DNA of 64,000 nt from the NCBI RefSeq assembly GCF_004210375.1, contig NC_134830.1, forward strand, positions 168,771,874 through 168,835,873, given 5' to 3'. The position numbers and the translations under genes were made by a program. This document shows, piece after piece, positions 1-11,944 of this stretch. The DNA comes from Tachypleus tridentatus (taxonomy: Eukaryota > Arthropoda > Merostomata > Xiphosura > Limulidae). The notes under the pieces were generated by a model. The model ran no database searches, was not told the origin of the DNA, and worked only from the letters and a program-made list of their open reading frames with translations. Position 1 is the first letter of the stretch, and the number at the start of each line of letters is the position of its first letter.

Positions 1-1457
1 GCAATTCGGCTGTCAAAATGGATGTTTGGAAGCAGTCGTCGTTGTGCACGAGATGGATTATGGAAAGCCACAGTAAAGAGGAGTATGGTTGGAACATGAA
101 AGCGTTACAAATGTGATCTACACTTTAAGGCTAATATCAATATGCGTGGTCTTCAGGTAAATCACGAAGACATGAGCTGTGACAACGTGATGTATGTTAA
201 GTTATAACAGTTTGGTTATCAAATGTGAGTACAAGTCGATCAGCTGATAAGAGCTGGGAGTAATCGGATAACGAGGAATGTTATCAATTTATTTTATTTT
301 TTGTAAGTCCATATAACAAGTACGAAGGTAAACCAAATTTAAAAAACCGTTCTGGACTGCATAATCTGATATAATATGTGACATATCACAACTGCAGAAC
401 CATCAAATAAAGACGTTCCAAAGCTTTAAATTCGAAACGTTTTGATTCTAATGTGCTACGTAATGGCCTTTCAACACATTGTTATGGCATAAGTCACAAT
501 ATAAAAATATTAAAGTCTATACAGTTACAAGGAACACTTTGTTGACTCATTACTGTTTTCTGACAGTGTGTAATATTTGAAAATTTTAAAAATCAACACA
601 AGTTGATGTAGTTTGCTACATTCAAACTTTTCCTACACAGTAAAAATTTCTTTCATAAAACTTACACAAAATATTAAACTCATTAGACAATGGTACTGCA
701 ATTATTCATAAAAGAATCGATTAAAAAGTATATTAACTATAGCAATCTAGATTCAATTTCGTAGTTCATGCAATTTTAAAATTCGAATAACTCTGTACAA
801 CAAAGATAAAATTCAGTTACAACGCCTTCTATAATTGTACAAATTATTAACGTAACAATGGTATTAGTAATAATAATTTACAACTATGGTGAGTTATCTG
901 ATTCAAAAGCATGTATGTACCTGACATGCAGATAGAATATTAAATTTGTATCTGCAATCACTTTTGCTCTTGTTAGATTAATTTCTTAGCTTTCATGTGT
1001 GTGTGTTTTTAGATTAAACCTGCCTTATGTCTAGTATCTGACAAAATAATATAATTTTTCTTAATAAAAGAATGTTGACAACTTAATCCTACAAAAAGCA
1101 CAATTTATTCATACTAATACTAGTTTTTGTATATTAAACATGGTTTTGAAATATTCAATGTAAAAATGTCTAAAGCTTTGGAAAGAAGAGAATTGATGGA
1201 TTCGAAAACAGATGAAGTGATTTGGTGACTTTTACGATATAACAGAAAATTTCAAATTTCTTTCTAACCCACCTTGATACTTTACTGATTAGTATCAACA
1301 AATTAACCTTTTTTTCTATTTAACTCAGTGACCTCTTTACTGGAACCGTTACTTCTTATGTATACACAAACACGCGCGCATAGTAATAGCACATTTCAGT
1401 TGGTAATGCATAATAAACAAAATAGTGTATTAGAGTCTTGCTTGGGACCTGTACCTG
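1..1457. other. no gene recognised; slightly GC-richer first 110 bases
   Basis: AT-rich sequence without a recognisable gene or repeat. The first ~110 bases are less AT-rich than what follows and are open from base 1 in plus frame 1 up to a TGA at 109-111, so they could be the tail of an exon entering from the left. No family is recognisable and two other frames are open almost as far, so this is only noted. Confidence 0.3.
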
Positions 1458-2190
1458 TAGTGAAATAACAATCTCAATATCCATACCACATCTATAGTGA
1501 AATAACAATATCAATATCCATACCACATCTATAGTGAAATAACAATATCAATATCCATACCACACCTATAGTGAAATAACAATATCAATATCCATACCAC
1601 ATCTATAGTGAAATAACAATATCAATATCCATACCACACCTATAGTGAAATAACAATATCAATATCCATACCACATCTATAGTGAAATAACAATATCAAT
1701 ATCTATACGACATCTATAGTGAAATAACAATATCAATATCCATACCACATCTATAGTGAAATAACAATATCAATATCCATTTCCACATCTATAGTGAAAT
1801 AACAATCTAAATATCCATACCATATCTATAGTGAAATAACAATCTCAATATCCATACCACACCTATAGTGAAATAACAATATCAATATCAATATCAATAC
1901 GATCTATAGTGAAATAACAATATCAATATCTATACGACATCTATAGTGAAATAACAATCTCAATATCCATACCATATCTATAGTGAAATAACAATCTCAA
2001 TATCCATACCATATCTATAGTAAAATTACAATCGAAATATACATACGACATCTATAGCGAAATTACAGCCAAATATACATACCACATCTTTAGTAAAATC
2101 ACAATCTGAATATATATGTATATACATACCACATCGATAATGAAATTACAATCTATATATACATATCAAATCTGTAACGAAATAACAATT
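1458..2190. repeat. 37-bp minisatellite, about 20 copies
   Basis: Tandem array with unit beginning TAGTGAAATAACAATATCAA and ending in a CATACCACATCTA-like segment. Starts at 1458 and 1495 show the 37-bp spacing. Copies in the middle are nearly identical; from about 2020 to the right end they decay, with a TATATATG insertion near 2113. No coding potential. The graded divergence fits turnover by slippage or unequal crossing-over in the centre. Confidence 0.9.
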
Positions 2191-2556
2191 TGTTCATTGG
2201 GATAACTATTCAAGTTACTACAAGAGAAGAATCATACCAGTTCCTACATACACATATTTTCAGGATAAAAGAAAATTACGAGACAAAACAAGGTAAAGAC
2301 AGGATACACACTTTGTGGTACTAATCGTGACTCGAATCTTACAATTCTAACATCATGTTTTCAAGAACACCCACGTGCATTGTACTTTTAGAAATGATGT
2401 GTTTCAGTATTTTTTTTTTCTGGGTCCCCATAGTCTTCAAAATCCTGAACTTTCTTCTACAGAATTTATAGTTGACAAAGAAATCGTTATGACCAGAAAC
2501 CGACCTGAAGTAAAAATATATCTCAGGACGATTTGTATGGGTATTAACAGTTTTCG

Positions 2557-2684
2557 TCTCCAGTTGGTGCAGTGGTAAGTCTTCGGATTTACAACGCTAA
2601 AATCAGGGGCTCGATTTCCCTCGGTGAACTCAGCAAATAACTTTATGTGGCTTAGCTATGAGAAAATACACAGACACACACACA
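2557..2684 (+). mobile_element. SINE-B copy, diverged
   Basis: Carries the SINE-B head (GTGCAGTGGTAAGT, then GGATTTACAACGCTAAAATC), a damaged B-box (GGCTCGATTTCC) and the body ending in TATGAGAAAATACACAGACAC. It runs directly into the left arm of the dyad at 2684. Confidence 0.7.
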
Positions 2685-2784
2685 TTAACAATTTTACTAA
2701 TAAGTCAGAGAACAACGTTTCGACCTTCTCAGGCCGTCTTCAGGTCGAAACGTTGTTCTGTGCTTTATTAGTAAAAGTGTTAAC
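2684..2784. repeat. large dyad with hammerhead-like core
   Basis: Left arm 2684-2726 and right arm 2742-2784 are inverted copies with only a few mismatches; the innermost part, around AACAACGTTTCGACCT, is perfect. The 15-base loop is 2727-2741. Read on the minus strand it contains CTGAAGA, a short GGCC/GGTC stem and GAAAC, which fits the CUGANGA...GAAA core of hammerhead ribozymes. Such ribozymes are established in Penelope-like elements, and two decayed ones are in this window. No clear stem I was found, so function is inference. Confidence 0.5.
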
Positions 2785-5000
2785 ACCTATACCAGCCGTC
2801 CTGGGATATATTATGACCAAGGATTGTAACGGATTTATTATTATATATTTTACTTTAATATGGATGTTTATTTTAATTAAATATATATATCTAGAAATGT
2901 GTGTAACTTATAGTTAAACATGTATTGTGAAATTCCTGTCAATACCCTAAAATTATAGATGATTCTCCAGCTTTAGAAAAACAGTGTACTGTGTGTATAT
3001 GTAAAGTACTGGTGATTGTCAGTATTGTTGCTAACTAAACTATCGAGAACCTCGACTAAAGTTTATAAATCGACGCTCCAAGAGACAGTTATATATTGCT
3101 GGTTTGCTACAGTTAGTATTCTGTAAACCTAGGAAGCTGCAACTGTAATAAACACTTACCAATCGGGAAAGTACAGATACTTGACCAGGAACGATTATAG
3201 ATTCCGAATAATTATAAACCGTTTAACTTCAGTAAATTAACTCAGAACGTCAGCATCTGTACCAGGACATTAGATATTTTTGTCTGTAAAAACACTCACG
3301 TGTGCTCATTGAAGCAGCTAGCTAGTTAACCATAAAGAGAAATGTACCGATATTAACTAAAAATTAATTCGCTCGACGTCTATGACATTGCATTTAGTTG
3401 TGCTGTTAAATATTGTGCTTAGCCTAATCAACCTAAATATGTAATGACACACTTTGTAGTAGAAAGCGTGAATATTAAACTTAATTGAAGGAATTTGTTC
3501 AAATATCTTATTTCGTCTGAATTCTGTTAACAGAATTTATTTTTTGTGATGTTGAAAAAGAGACAACATTACGAGCTCAAACGTCATTGTTTGGCATCAG
3601 GTAATACGACTTTGGAAAGAACAGATTATTCAAGTTCTGAACCGAACACATTCTTATGGTCTGACTGTACAAATATTTTATAATAAAAGTGACTGTTACA
3701 CACCCTTCCCAAAAGCGATTGATTTTTAGTTTATTTCTACTAATGTTGTCACATAATTCATCGATTTGCTTATTCAAAACCATTTAAATATAACACATTC
3801 GACATTCTGTATTTGGCAGGTGGTAGATATTTTACTGTAGAATTAACAAATTACTTATGAGTTTTCACTGAACTTGAGGAAAAACATGTTTTTACTTTGA
3901 GTTGTCAATAATGGTAGTGTAATCTATTTTTTGATTGGATCAAATCAAAATATTTATTATTTTGGTGAACTTATCTCTAAAAAACAAAATCCGATAAAAG
4001 TAGATCACAGCACGCTTATATATAAATACGTCGGTGATAAATAAAGATTGATTACATATCCTTAGTGCAAAAAGTGTGCCTAGGTGGGCGGGTGTATCTA
4101 CATATAAATAATGTGTTATCGGATCTCTCAACAGATTTCTCACTAAGAGGTGGGTGGTCATGTCATCTACATTACTGAAAGATCGAAACTGTTTTCGTAA
4201 TCATTTTTATTTTTGAATTTTGTGAAGATAAACATAAACCAAATATTTACAGTGGGAAGTGATAATATGTATATGTTCATCGCAATGATTTTGATACTTC
4301 CCACAAAACAGATTCAATATATTGCACAGAGAAGAAAATAAAATTATATATAATTCTTTTAAACGTTATTAGTGAAGTTTAAGTAAGAAACCGCTTATAA
4401 CGGAACTGAATAATTATCAACTAAAAACGTATACTTAAATCTAGAAATAATGTAAATTATGGCTATTAAATATATAGAAGATATATAAAAAATGAAAAAT
4501 ACGTGTATTTTAATGTATTTATTAATATACTTGTGTACATAAGTAATGTAAACTGGTTACTTTTATATAATAGCTTCTATAACACTGTTCTGAAGGTTTT
4601 ACTTCTATGTTAATTTTTCTATTGATATAACGTTTTTTTTTACACTGTAAAACATACACATCTTGTGATATACCATATTCATATCCATATACATACTCTG
4701 TATTCTCTGTGTACTTTGGCCAGAAAGTATTTGTCACCCCGGTGTTATGAGCGTTTGTTTGTCATCTTTCAAATATTTTATTTAAAACATTAGCAGGAAA
4801 CAAAAGACAGTTTTACTTCGAGTTCTACGAGTTCGTAATTTAAGATTTTAGTCTAAAATCCTGCAACAAAGTCGTAATTTACTTAATATAACTTAATGAT
4901 CAGAAACAGTTTTAGAATTTTACAGTTAATATAATTATTAGTAAAGATTCTGAGTATTCGAAAACGCTGTGTCACAAAGAGCAGATAACTCACTAAAGCG
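2785..5000. other. 2.2 kb with no recognised feature
   Basis: AT-rich. Short open frames here have no family resemblance and no convincing splice context. I see nothing further. Confidence 0.5.
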
Positions 5001-5120
5001 GGCCCCCGCTAGTACAGCGGTATGTCTACGGATTTACAACTCTAAAATCAGCGGTTCGATTCCCCTCGGTGGGCTCAGCAGATAGCCCGATGTGGCTTTG
5101 CTATAAGAGGACACACACAC
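5001..5120 (+). mobile_element. SINE-B copy, near full length
   Basis: A good reference copy of this short family: head GCCCCCGCTAGTACAGCGG (A-box-like), B-box GGTTCGATTCCCC, body GGGCTCAGCAGATAGCCCGA and a tail of CTATAAGAGG followed by an AC-rich run. It looks like a tRNA-derived promoter with a very short body. No tRNA can be folded from it confidently because the anticodon-stem region (CGGATTTACAACTCTAAAATC) does not pair. Confidence 0.75.
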
Positions 5121-5306
5121 TAAAACGGCTGTATTATTCCAAAGAACAAAATCAGCATGTTCTTAACAATACAGTAAAACTCGGATTTTTATCAATGTAA
5201 AATATAATTCTTTTTTTCTCACTTGATTCTACAGGTTCTAAGCATAGTGTATGCTAAAATTATAGTCGTATCTTAAATTACTGAAAATATGATCGTACGT
5301 TCGGTT

Positions 5307-5543
5307 TTTTAATTTCGTGCAAAGCTACACAAGGGTTATCTGCGGTAGCCTGCCCTAATTTAGTAGTGTAAAGCAGCTAGTCATCACCACCCACCGTCAA
5401 TCGTTGGTCTACTCTTTTACCAACGAGTAGTGGAATTGACTCTCACATTATAACGCCCCCACGAGATGTGTGATGTGACATGGATTCAAACGCGCGACTC
5501 TCTGATCACGCATCGAGCGCCCTTACCACCTGACCATGGCCTG
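5307..5543 (-). mobile_element. Thr-SINE copy, near full length
   Basis: Reads from the AATTTCGTGCAAAGC 3' end at 5311 back to the tRNA head (CCATGGCCTG) at 5543. The A-box side is diverged and the B-box is damaged (GGATTCAAACGCG as written on the plus strand). Confidence 0.8.
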
Positions 5544-6714
5544 ATCCTTGTTTGTATAAGTTGTATCTCATTATCGTATTATGTTTTGTGGATTTTCTTT
5601 TAAACGAAATATTCAAACTTTAGAGAATAAAACACTCTAGAACTACTTGTGTATATTTTAACAAACGCGTCATTTTTTATAAAAAATACCTTAATAGAGT
5701 ATTTATTATCGGGTAAAATTGATATTTCACGTGAAATATATAACCTAATAAAATATTTTAAACAAATCAATATTTGCTTCATTTCTAAAACAGTGTGCAG
5801 AAAAGTTACAACACAATCTAAGGTTCACGAGATAGTTTTTTACTACTTTATTCTTGTGTTATTAAAATAAACGTCAGACGATACTTTTTTAAAACATATA
5901 ATTAACCATAATATACTCTTGACTTGATGATTAGTTAGCTTTCCATTAATTCCATAATCTCTCTAAGGAAAATACTCTAACATATTGGATGTAGCTCTTC
6001 CCACATAGCTGCATGATTTTATCTACTGACTGTACGCTATGGACACGATAATTGAAATACTAAATTATTACTCGGATTACAATCGAAGGAGATATGTATT
6101 AAATGGTAATAATTACACTAATAACTTTGAGCGAAACAAAAAATGTATGGAGTTTACATAGGATGAAAATTGGTAATTTTATGATGACGGTTCTTTCAGT
6201 TCTCAATCACTGCTATTGATCTGAAATGGAAAAGCTAATTAGACCATAATGCTTCTCTTGTGTATGATGTGATGAAACCAATGACCCTGTTTACTGGGAC
6301 TGTACAGATTTTCTTGTCATATATTACCTGTCAAACTGGTGGATTAATACCCCTTGTGGACAGGTAAGTGGAATAACCTAATTCACAATGTAAACATGAA
6401 TTAATCTGAGTTTATATTATCTAATTTAATTTTCTACATTTTGTAAAACAGTAATTTTCTACCTGCAGCACCAATGAATATTTAAATTATTTTCTTGCTA
6501 ACTCCATGTAATTTTACTTTAATTAAAAGAAAACATTATCCGAAAGTTGAAAACATAGCTTTTCCCTACAATATATACATAGATTAATTTTGCAGAACAC
6601 AAAAGGTCACTTATTGGATCGAGTTAAGCCTTTGGTAACCTCTTCGTCAAGTATTTCGTTTTACCCACCATCATGCTCCAAGTTGAATAAAATACGGGAC
6701 CCAGCTGAGTAATA

Positions 6715-6988
6715 GGCCCGGCATGGCCAGGTGGGTTAAGGCGTGCGACTCGTAATCTGAGGGTCGCGGGTTCCCATCCCCGTCACAATACACATGCTCG
6801 CCTTTTCAGCCGTGGGGGCGTTATAATGTGCAGTCAATTCCACTATTCGTCGGTAAAAGAGTAGTCCAAGAGATGGCGGTGGGTCGTGATGACTAGCTGC
6901 CTTCTCTCTAGTCTTACACTGCTAAATTGGAGACAGCTAGCACAAATAGCCTTCGAGCAGCTTTGCGCGAAATTCAAAAACAAACAAA
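6715..6988 (+). mobile_element. Thr-SINE copy with imperfect target-site duplication
   Basis: Full length from GGCCCGGCATGGCCAGGTGG to the CAAACAAACA tail. Flanks 6702-6714 (CAGCTGAGTAATA) and 6989-7001 (CAGCTAACTAATA) match at 11 of 13 bases and are best read as an aged target-site duplication. Confidence 0.85.
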
Positions 6989-7242
6989 CAGCTAACTAAT
7001 AATTGAATGCTTGCTGTAAAGTACTTACCAGTGATATAAGTATGACTACAAGTTTGACCGCAAATTTGTATTTTATTCCTTTCAATCGAACACTTAATAC
7101 CTTTTTTGCTGCGTATTTTTCACAACTAAGAAGTTCTTAATTTGATACCATGCCTTTTGTCGGTACCCAACAACAAACAACACTAAATAAAAAAGTGACA
7201 CTCGATAAGAATCCACATTAGCCTTAGGATGACAACACTATA

Positions 7243-7400
7243 GTTCAGAACAGACCTTTACTTTACAGAACCAACCGAATTATATAAAAATATATAGTGC
7301 TAGTTTTCCCTCTCTCAAACAGTGTTAATATCTTTTTTTATAGTACCACAGTGGAATTTAGATTAACCGTATCTTGTCATCACCGCAATTAGAAGATGGG
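7243..7400 (+). repeat. dispersed repeat, copy 1 of 2
   Basis: Begins TTCAGAACAGACCTTTACTT and stays recognisably similar for about 140 bases to the stretch starting near 55655. Both are in the same orientation and share ...AGAACCAAC..., TATAT, AGTTTTC, TAGTA(A)CACC/CAC and a closing CTTRATATTACCATC/CTTGTCATCACC-like block. No coding capacity or family was recognised. Confidence 0.5.
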
Positions 7401-7711
7401 TATAATAGGGAAGAAAGATATAAGATAGCTAAATAAATTTATAAAAAATAAACTCTAGTTTCATAGTTTGTCTGAATAAGTACATTCCGTTCGTAACATA
7501 GATTTATAGGTAAAATAGTAGCAATAAACTTCTATGGTTTTATTCTTTTAACGACTATATGTAAATATTTATTCATAAAGTTAAGTTGAAATCGCAAAAA
7601 ACGAGGTTTATAGAAATAAACTCTAGGTGAAATAACATTATTTATGTACTGATAACAAAATTATATTGTTCATAACGTAAGTAAAAATAAATTCTCTCTT
7701 ATTATAAGAAA

Positions 7712-7955
7712 AATCAGCTGGTCACCGAATGTTCGGTGCTTCAAGTGAATATTGTTTTCTAAACCTTGTATTTGAAAGCTAGCCACCGAATGTTCGGTGC
7801 TTCAAGTGAATATTGTTTTCTAAACCTTGTATTTGAAAGCTAGCCACCGAATGTTCGGTGTTTGAAGTGAATATTGTTTTATAAGGTTTGTATTTGAAAG
7901 TTGGCCACCGAATGTCGGTGCTTCAGGTGAATCTTATATTCGAAAGCTGGCCACG
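7712..7955. repeat. 61-bp tandem repeat, four copies, each with a perfect palindrome
   Basis: The 16-base palindrome CACCGAATGTTCGGTG starts at 7723, 7784 and 7845, and in a one-base-deleted form at 7906, giving a 61-bp period. Units 1 and 2 are nearly identical, unit 3 is slightly changed and unit 4 is diverged. The rest of the unit includes CTTCAAGTGAATATTGTTTT and TTGTATTTGAAAGC. It is non-coding. The regular spacing of hairpin-forming palindromes is its distinctive property. Confidence 0.85.
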
Positions 7956-9008
7956 TAGTGTTCAGGGCACTTGTCTGAGAAATCTTTTCGAATTGCAGAA
8001 CGTGGAGCATGTACAAGAAAAGCACGGTATAAAGTACAAGACATGTTCAGTCTTCAAGTGTAAAGAAGAAATGTGAGAGCTTTATATAAAAAGATAACCA
8101 TTTTAATTTAATTTAATTTAATCAGAGTAAAACTGCTGAAAAACACAATAAAAACTACTGTAGTAACGTACTCCAACTTAATTAACAGCGAGAATAATAA
8201 AATAGGTTTAGGCACGTAAACCTATGTTAAAGGTAATGAGAAGCAGGCAGTTGTAATGTTTTTATCTATTTTAATTTTTCTAGAAGATGTTTGTCTGAAA
8301 TGAGTTCTGAATAAACAAAACACAAGATTTCCATGAGTTTAACGAGCCTTCAAAGAAGTGTCTTTGGAAGACTGGCCATAGCCTCTTGCTTATGACAATA
8401 ACTGTCTAAAGTAATTAATTACCTCGACAAGCTTACTCTGAAGTTATGTGATCGAGTGTACTGACGAGAGTTATCTATCTCATAATAAACGTGGGTCTTT
8501 CTCATGGCATATGACACTTGTATATACTCGCTGTTTGAGAAATTTGCATTTCTTTCAGTATTTATTTATTGAAAAATACATAAATTATTTATCAGTAATA
8601 AACTTACGAAAAAATGTAAATATTTACCTCTTTACACGACATTGGAACAGTAAAAACTTTCTTGAAATTTCGTATAGCCTTGTTTATGAACAACCAGCGT
8701 TTGAAAAGTTTAATTTTAATGACGCTACAACGTGGTAATATACCATGGAAGAATACACAGTAACCTGGTGAATAGTGTCTATGGCTGTGGATAATAAAGT
8801 CTAGTGTTTGATCCCTGATAGATGTGTTATAGTTATGACAGTCAGTCCATCCTAACCACTCTTAAAAGTAGACATGGAGTCAGCAGTTGATGTTGACAAG
8901 GTATTCTCTGTACGGTCAGCCATTCTATGTTAGGGATAATTTCGAAATTTTAAACTGAGCGATTAACCTATATGCAAGTCTGAAAATACCAAAAAAAAAG
9001 TTATTGAA
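7956..9008. other. 1 kb with no recognised feature
   Basis: No gene. There is an (ATTTA)n-like microsatellite near 8101-8120. A GTTTGATCCCTGATAG-like segment near 8806 faintly resembles a SINE B-box but is too short to call. Confidence 0.4.
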
Positions 9009-9095
9009 CAGAAATAAAACAAACTGTACCCCGAGAGCTCTTACAGAAGGTAGATCTCTCTTCATCAAGAGAAATATGACGTTAAGTAAACTAAG
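9009..9095 (-). ncRNA. decayed hammerhead-like motif 3' of a Penelope-like element
   Basis: On the minus strand: TTGATGAAGAGAG, a bulged region, then CTCTCGGGGTACAG. The GAGAG/CTCTC pair would be stem II. The core deviates from consensus (first C changed, GAAA replaced by GGGG), so it should be inactive. Its place just downstream of the minus-strand Penelope-like remnant is what makes the reading credible. Confidence 0.35.
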
Positions 9096-9469
9096 CGAAA
9101 CGGTAGAATGACGTCACAGTTCAGAAACGGATTTCCATGACAACCTGGAAGTGATTTGATTATAACAAGAATTTTGTATGTGTGACTAATTTCCACTGTG
9201 CAGCATGAGAGAAATAAACCAGATAATGAGAATGCAATGATATAAAAGAGTTCAAAAGGTTTTATTCAAGAAATTTAATTTAAAAGCGAAAATATAGTGC
9301 ATACTGATAAAGCAAAGTAAGGATATGATATGAAAATTAAATAATAACAAAATTTAACAAGATAAAAACAAATATAGACAATGATCACAAATGAATAATA
9401 AATACGACAAGAGATTAGGAACAAAAAGAAACGACATCACCAAAGAGAAAAAAAGGATTACCAGTCACA

Positions 9470-10640
9470 CAGAGAATAATTGGTGATGGAAGATCGTTGA
9501 TTCCAATTTCTATGTTTATTTCTCAGGGTTAACGATATTGTATTAATGATCCAATAGGTTTTTATTATTGTTTTATCAACTTTACTTTTGAAACCAGTTT
9601 TGATAAGTATAAGAATAACATCATAAACAGAATGATCGGGTTGGTTGAAGTGTTTGGTATTAATAGATTTATGGTTGTTGAAACACCAGTTGTTTGGGTC
9701 TGTCCTGCATACTGGTTTTTAACACTCTGTACTCTGTACGAGATAAATGGAGTTGTTTGTTGTACAAGTAATATCTTTAGTAGTTTTGGAAGTGAAGTCA
9801 TAAGTTTCGCAAAAATAAACAGCAGTTTTTATAGACTTGCAGCTTACACAACGATCTCTATTATCCAGATAAAAACTATTCTGTGTGGTCTGTTAGCAGG
9901 TGTTTTAGTATAATCTAATGTATAAAACACTGCCATTCCTCAGTAACCATGTTTGTGTTGGAAACGATAGAACTACCAGGATTATTAGGTTTGTGTATTT
10001 TGGATAGGACACAAAATATATACGGACAAGCCGATTTGAGTGTAAAGCTCTGAAAACACTTGACACTATGTATGAATGACTAAGAACATTAGGTAGCTAA
10101 AGTGAAAGAAACTCACACACTTTTGCGACAGGTCTTCAAGTCAATCACTAATGGTTTTAGCATACTGAGTTATAGGGTCCTGTGTACGTTTCTGGTTTAA
10201 ATCACTGTCCTCCAGTTGGTAGTTTACTTCAGTGACATAATTATCTTTATGACAAATAAGAGTAGTTCTACCCTTGGCTCCTAGTTTTATTGTAATACTC
10301 TTGTTAGGTTTAAGGAATGTTAAAGTATATTTTGGGTGTGTGGGAGGTTAGAAGGGTGAAATTATTGTGATATTGCTTAGAATGTTTTAAGATTTAAATT
10401 TAGTCATTTTATACAACCTAAACATAACTCTCAAGACATGGTTCTCTGTCTGACGGAGCTTTCCAAAATGACTTCTCTTCGTAAGTTGGAGTTTGTTGGT
10501 GATCAGTAGGGTGAGAGTTGTAATTATAACATCTGAATTTCTTCAGACAATTCGTATAGTCAGTAAGAAGTTCATATTCATTAATAAATTTATTAATCGA
10601 ACGGGCCTGACAGTAAGTGAGAGTTTTACTAAGAAGACTG
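9470..10640 (-). pseudogene. Penelope-like retroelement remnant with internal deletion
   Basis: Translating the minus strand in shifting frames gives, in order: an N-terminal stretch with KSFWKAPSDREP (about 10480-10440); a reverse-transcriptase entry region with KGRTTLICHKDNY then DPITQYAKTI (about 10290-10160); PKIHKPNNPG-type residues (about 10010); and, only about 100 bases later, the Cys-rich linker (CVSCK) and GIY-YIG endonuclease (SIYLVQ, QYAGQTQTT, NNHKSINTKHFNQPDHS, then the YWI helix) near 9880-9545. The catalytic RT core (FDV and YVDD motifs) that should lie between is missing. Several stops and frameshifts are present, so it is a dead, internally deleted copy. The family assignment rests on the combination of RT and GIY-YIG that defines Penelope-like elements. 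Confidence 0.75.
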
Positions 10641-10644
10641 AATT

Positions 10645-11442
10645 CTCTAACTATAGGAACTATATTTGAAATATTACTTGTATTCAGAAAGTATGAATAT
10701 AGATTACGACAACGTTAACATAGCAAAACGTTAATGTTTTTGTGTGAAGCCACGATAAAAAAAAAATGCACCCGATTATACGATAAAGTGAAGGTATAAA
10801 TATTGGCATAGAAACAATACGACAGCAGGAAAAATACACAACTATACAGTAAGGCCAAGTTATGTATTTATATACATATATATTGGAAATAGAAAAGCAA
10901 AATGAGGAATGTAAGCAACGTTGAGTTTCAACATTTGATGATAAATTATTTAATTATTTGAAACTGGATTACTGGTTTGCACTTTCAAGAACAAAAAGAC
11001 CACGTTTGGGTATCATATCAGGGTAAGTTTATAACATGGTTATCGAATTTTTCAGTATGTCTCATAAATATGTTAGCACAGTTAGAAGCTATCTTAGTAC
11101 CGTCAAACTCAATGCAGACATATTAAAATACACTATATTACTTATATAATTGTATTTTCATATTATATTTATATATATATATACAGTAAATTTTGCCCCA
11201 CACCTTAAACTCTGGGATTCCTAAATTGACAGCTTTGGCTTTGGCGTGCAAATATTAAACTTAGAAACCATTAGAAATCATATACGATACGTATGGTGTA
11301 CAAATTACATAGCACAGAATTAAAATTATTAAATAACAGACCTGTTTTCATTTGTGATGTTAAAATTATGTTAAAATAAATAACGTACAGAAAATTTTGT
11401 GTTTTATTTGTTATTTCCAATACGCAAGTGCGTTTTTAGAAA
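10645..11442. other. AT-rich, no recognised feature
   Basis: Contains short TATA-type microsatellites near 10866-10885 and 11165-11184. Nothing else was recognised. Confidence 0.4.
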
Positions 11443-11503
11443 GGTGTGTGTGTGTTTTTCTGATAACAAAGCCAGATGCAGCTATCTGCTGAGTCACCCG
11501 AGA
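11443..11503 (-). mobile_element. SINE-B fragment (3' half)
   Basis: A GTGTGTGTG tail, TGATAACAAAGCC and GCTATCTGCTGAGTCACCC match the reverse complement of the SINE-B body. The tRNA-like head is missing. Confidence 0.6.
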
Positions 11504-11919
11504 AGATTTTAAAAATAAAATAAAAAGTGATTTCATTTTAAAATTGCAAGTTTAATTAATATTATTTTCAAAACTCGTGAGAAATAGCTTAAATTTAAGA
11601 TGGTAAACTAGCGCAAGTTCAGGTCGAATACATTTAGCGTTTATATATTTGATTTTTTAAAATATACTTTTAGCGTAAATGAAAATATAATTAAAATTTC
11701 AAATTTTCTCGCTGTGGTAGAGTAAGTATTATGCGTTCATATTATGAAGAAAAAAACAACAATATTTAGGTAGATAATGCATGTGTTAGAGTAGTGGGTT
11801 TTATTATTAGATAGAAAAATGTGTCTACAAGACAAGGTTTGATCAGAATGTAGGTTATATATCATTTACGATCAGCGATTGTAGTAATAGTCAGGTTCAT
11901 TTAGTCGATCAGGTTCGAT

Positions 11920-11943
11920 CCGGCAGGGCCAGGTCGGTTAAGT
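11920..11943 (+). mobile_element. Thr-SINE head fragment
   Basis: CCGGCAGGGCCAGGTCGGTTAA is the first two dozen bases of the Thr-SINE, cut off where a minus-strand copy starts. The pair is head to tail in inverted orientation, probably an insertion into an older copy. Confidence 0.5.
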
Positions 11944-11944
11944 T

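Noticed and set aside
1458-2190. Regularly spaced repeats suggestive of a CRISPR array
   Set aside because: Units are contiguous with no unique spacers, in a eukaryotic context; it is a minisatellite.
9632-9913. 93-codon plus-strand open frame
   Set aside because: Opposite strand of the GIY-YIG remnant, which explains the sequence.
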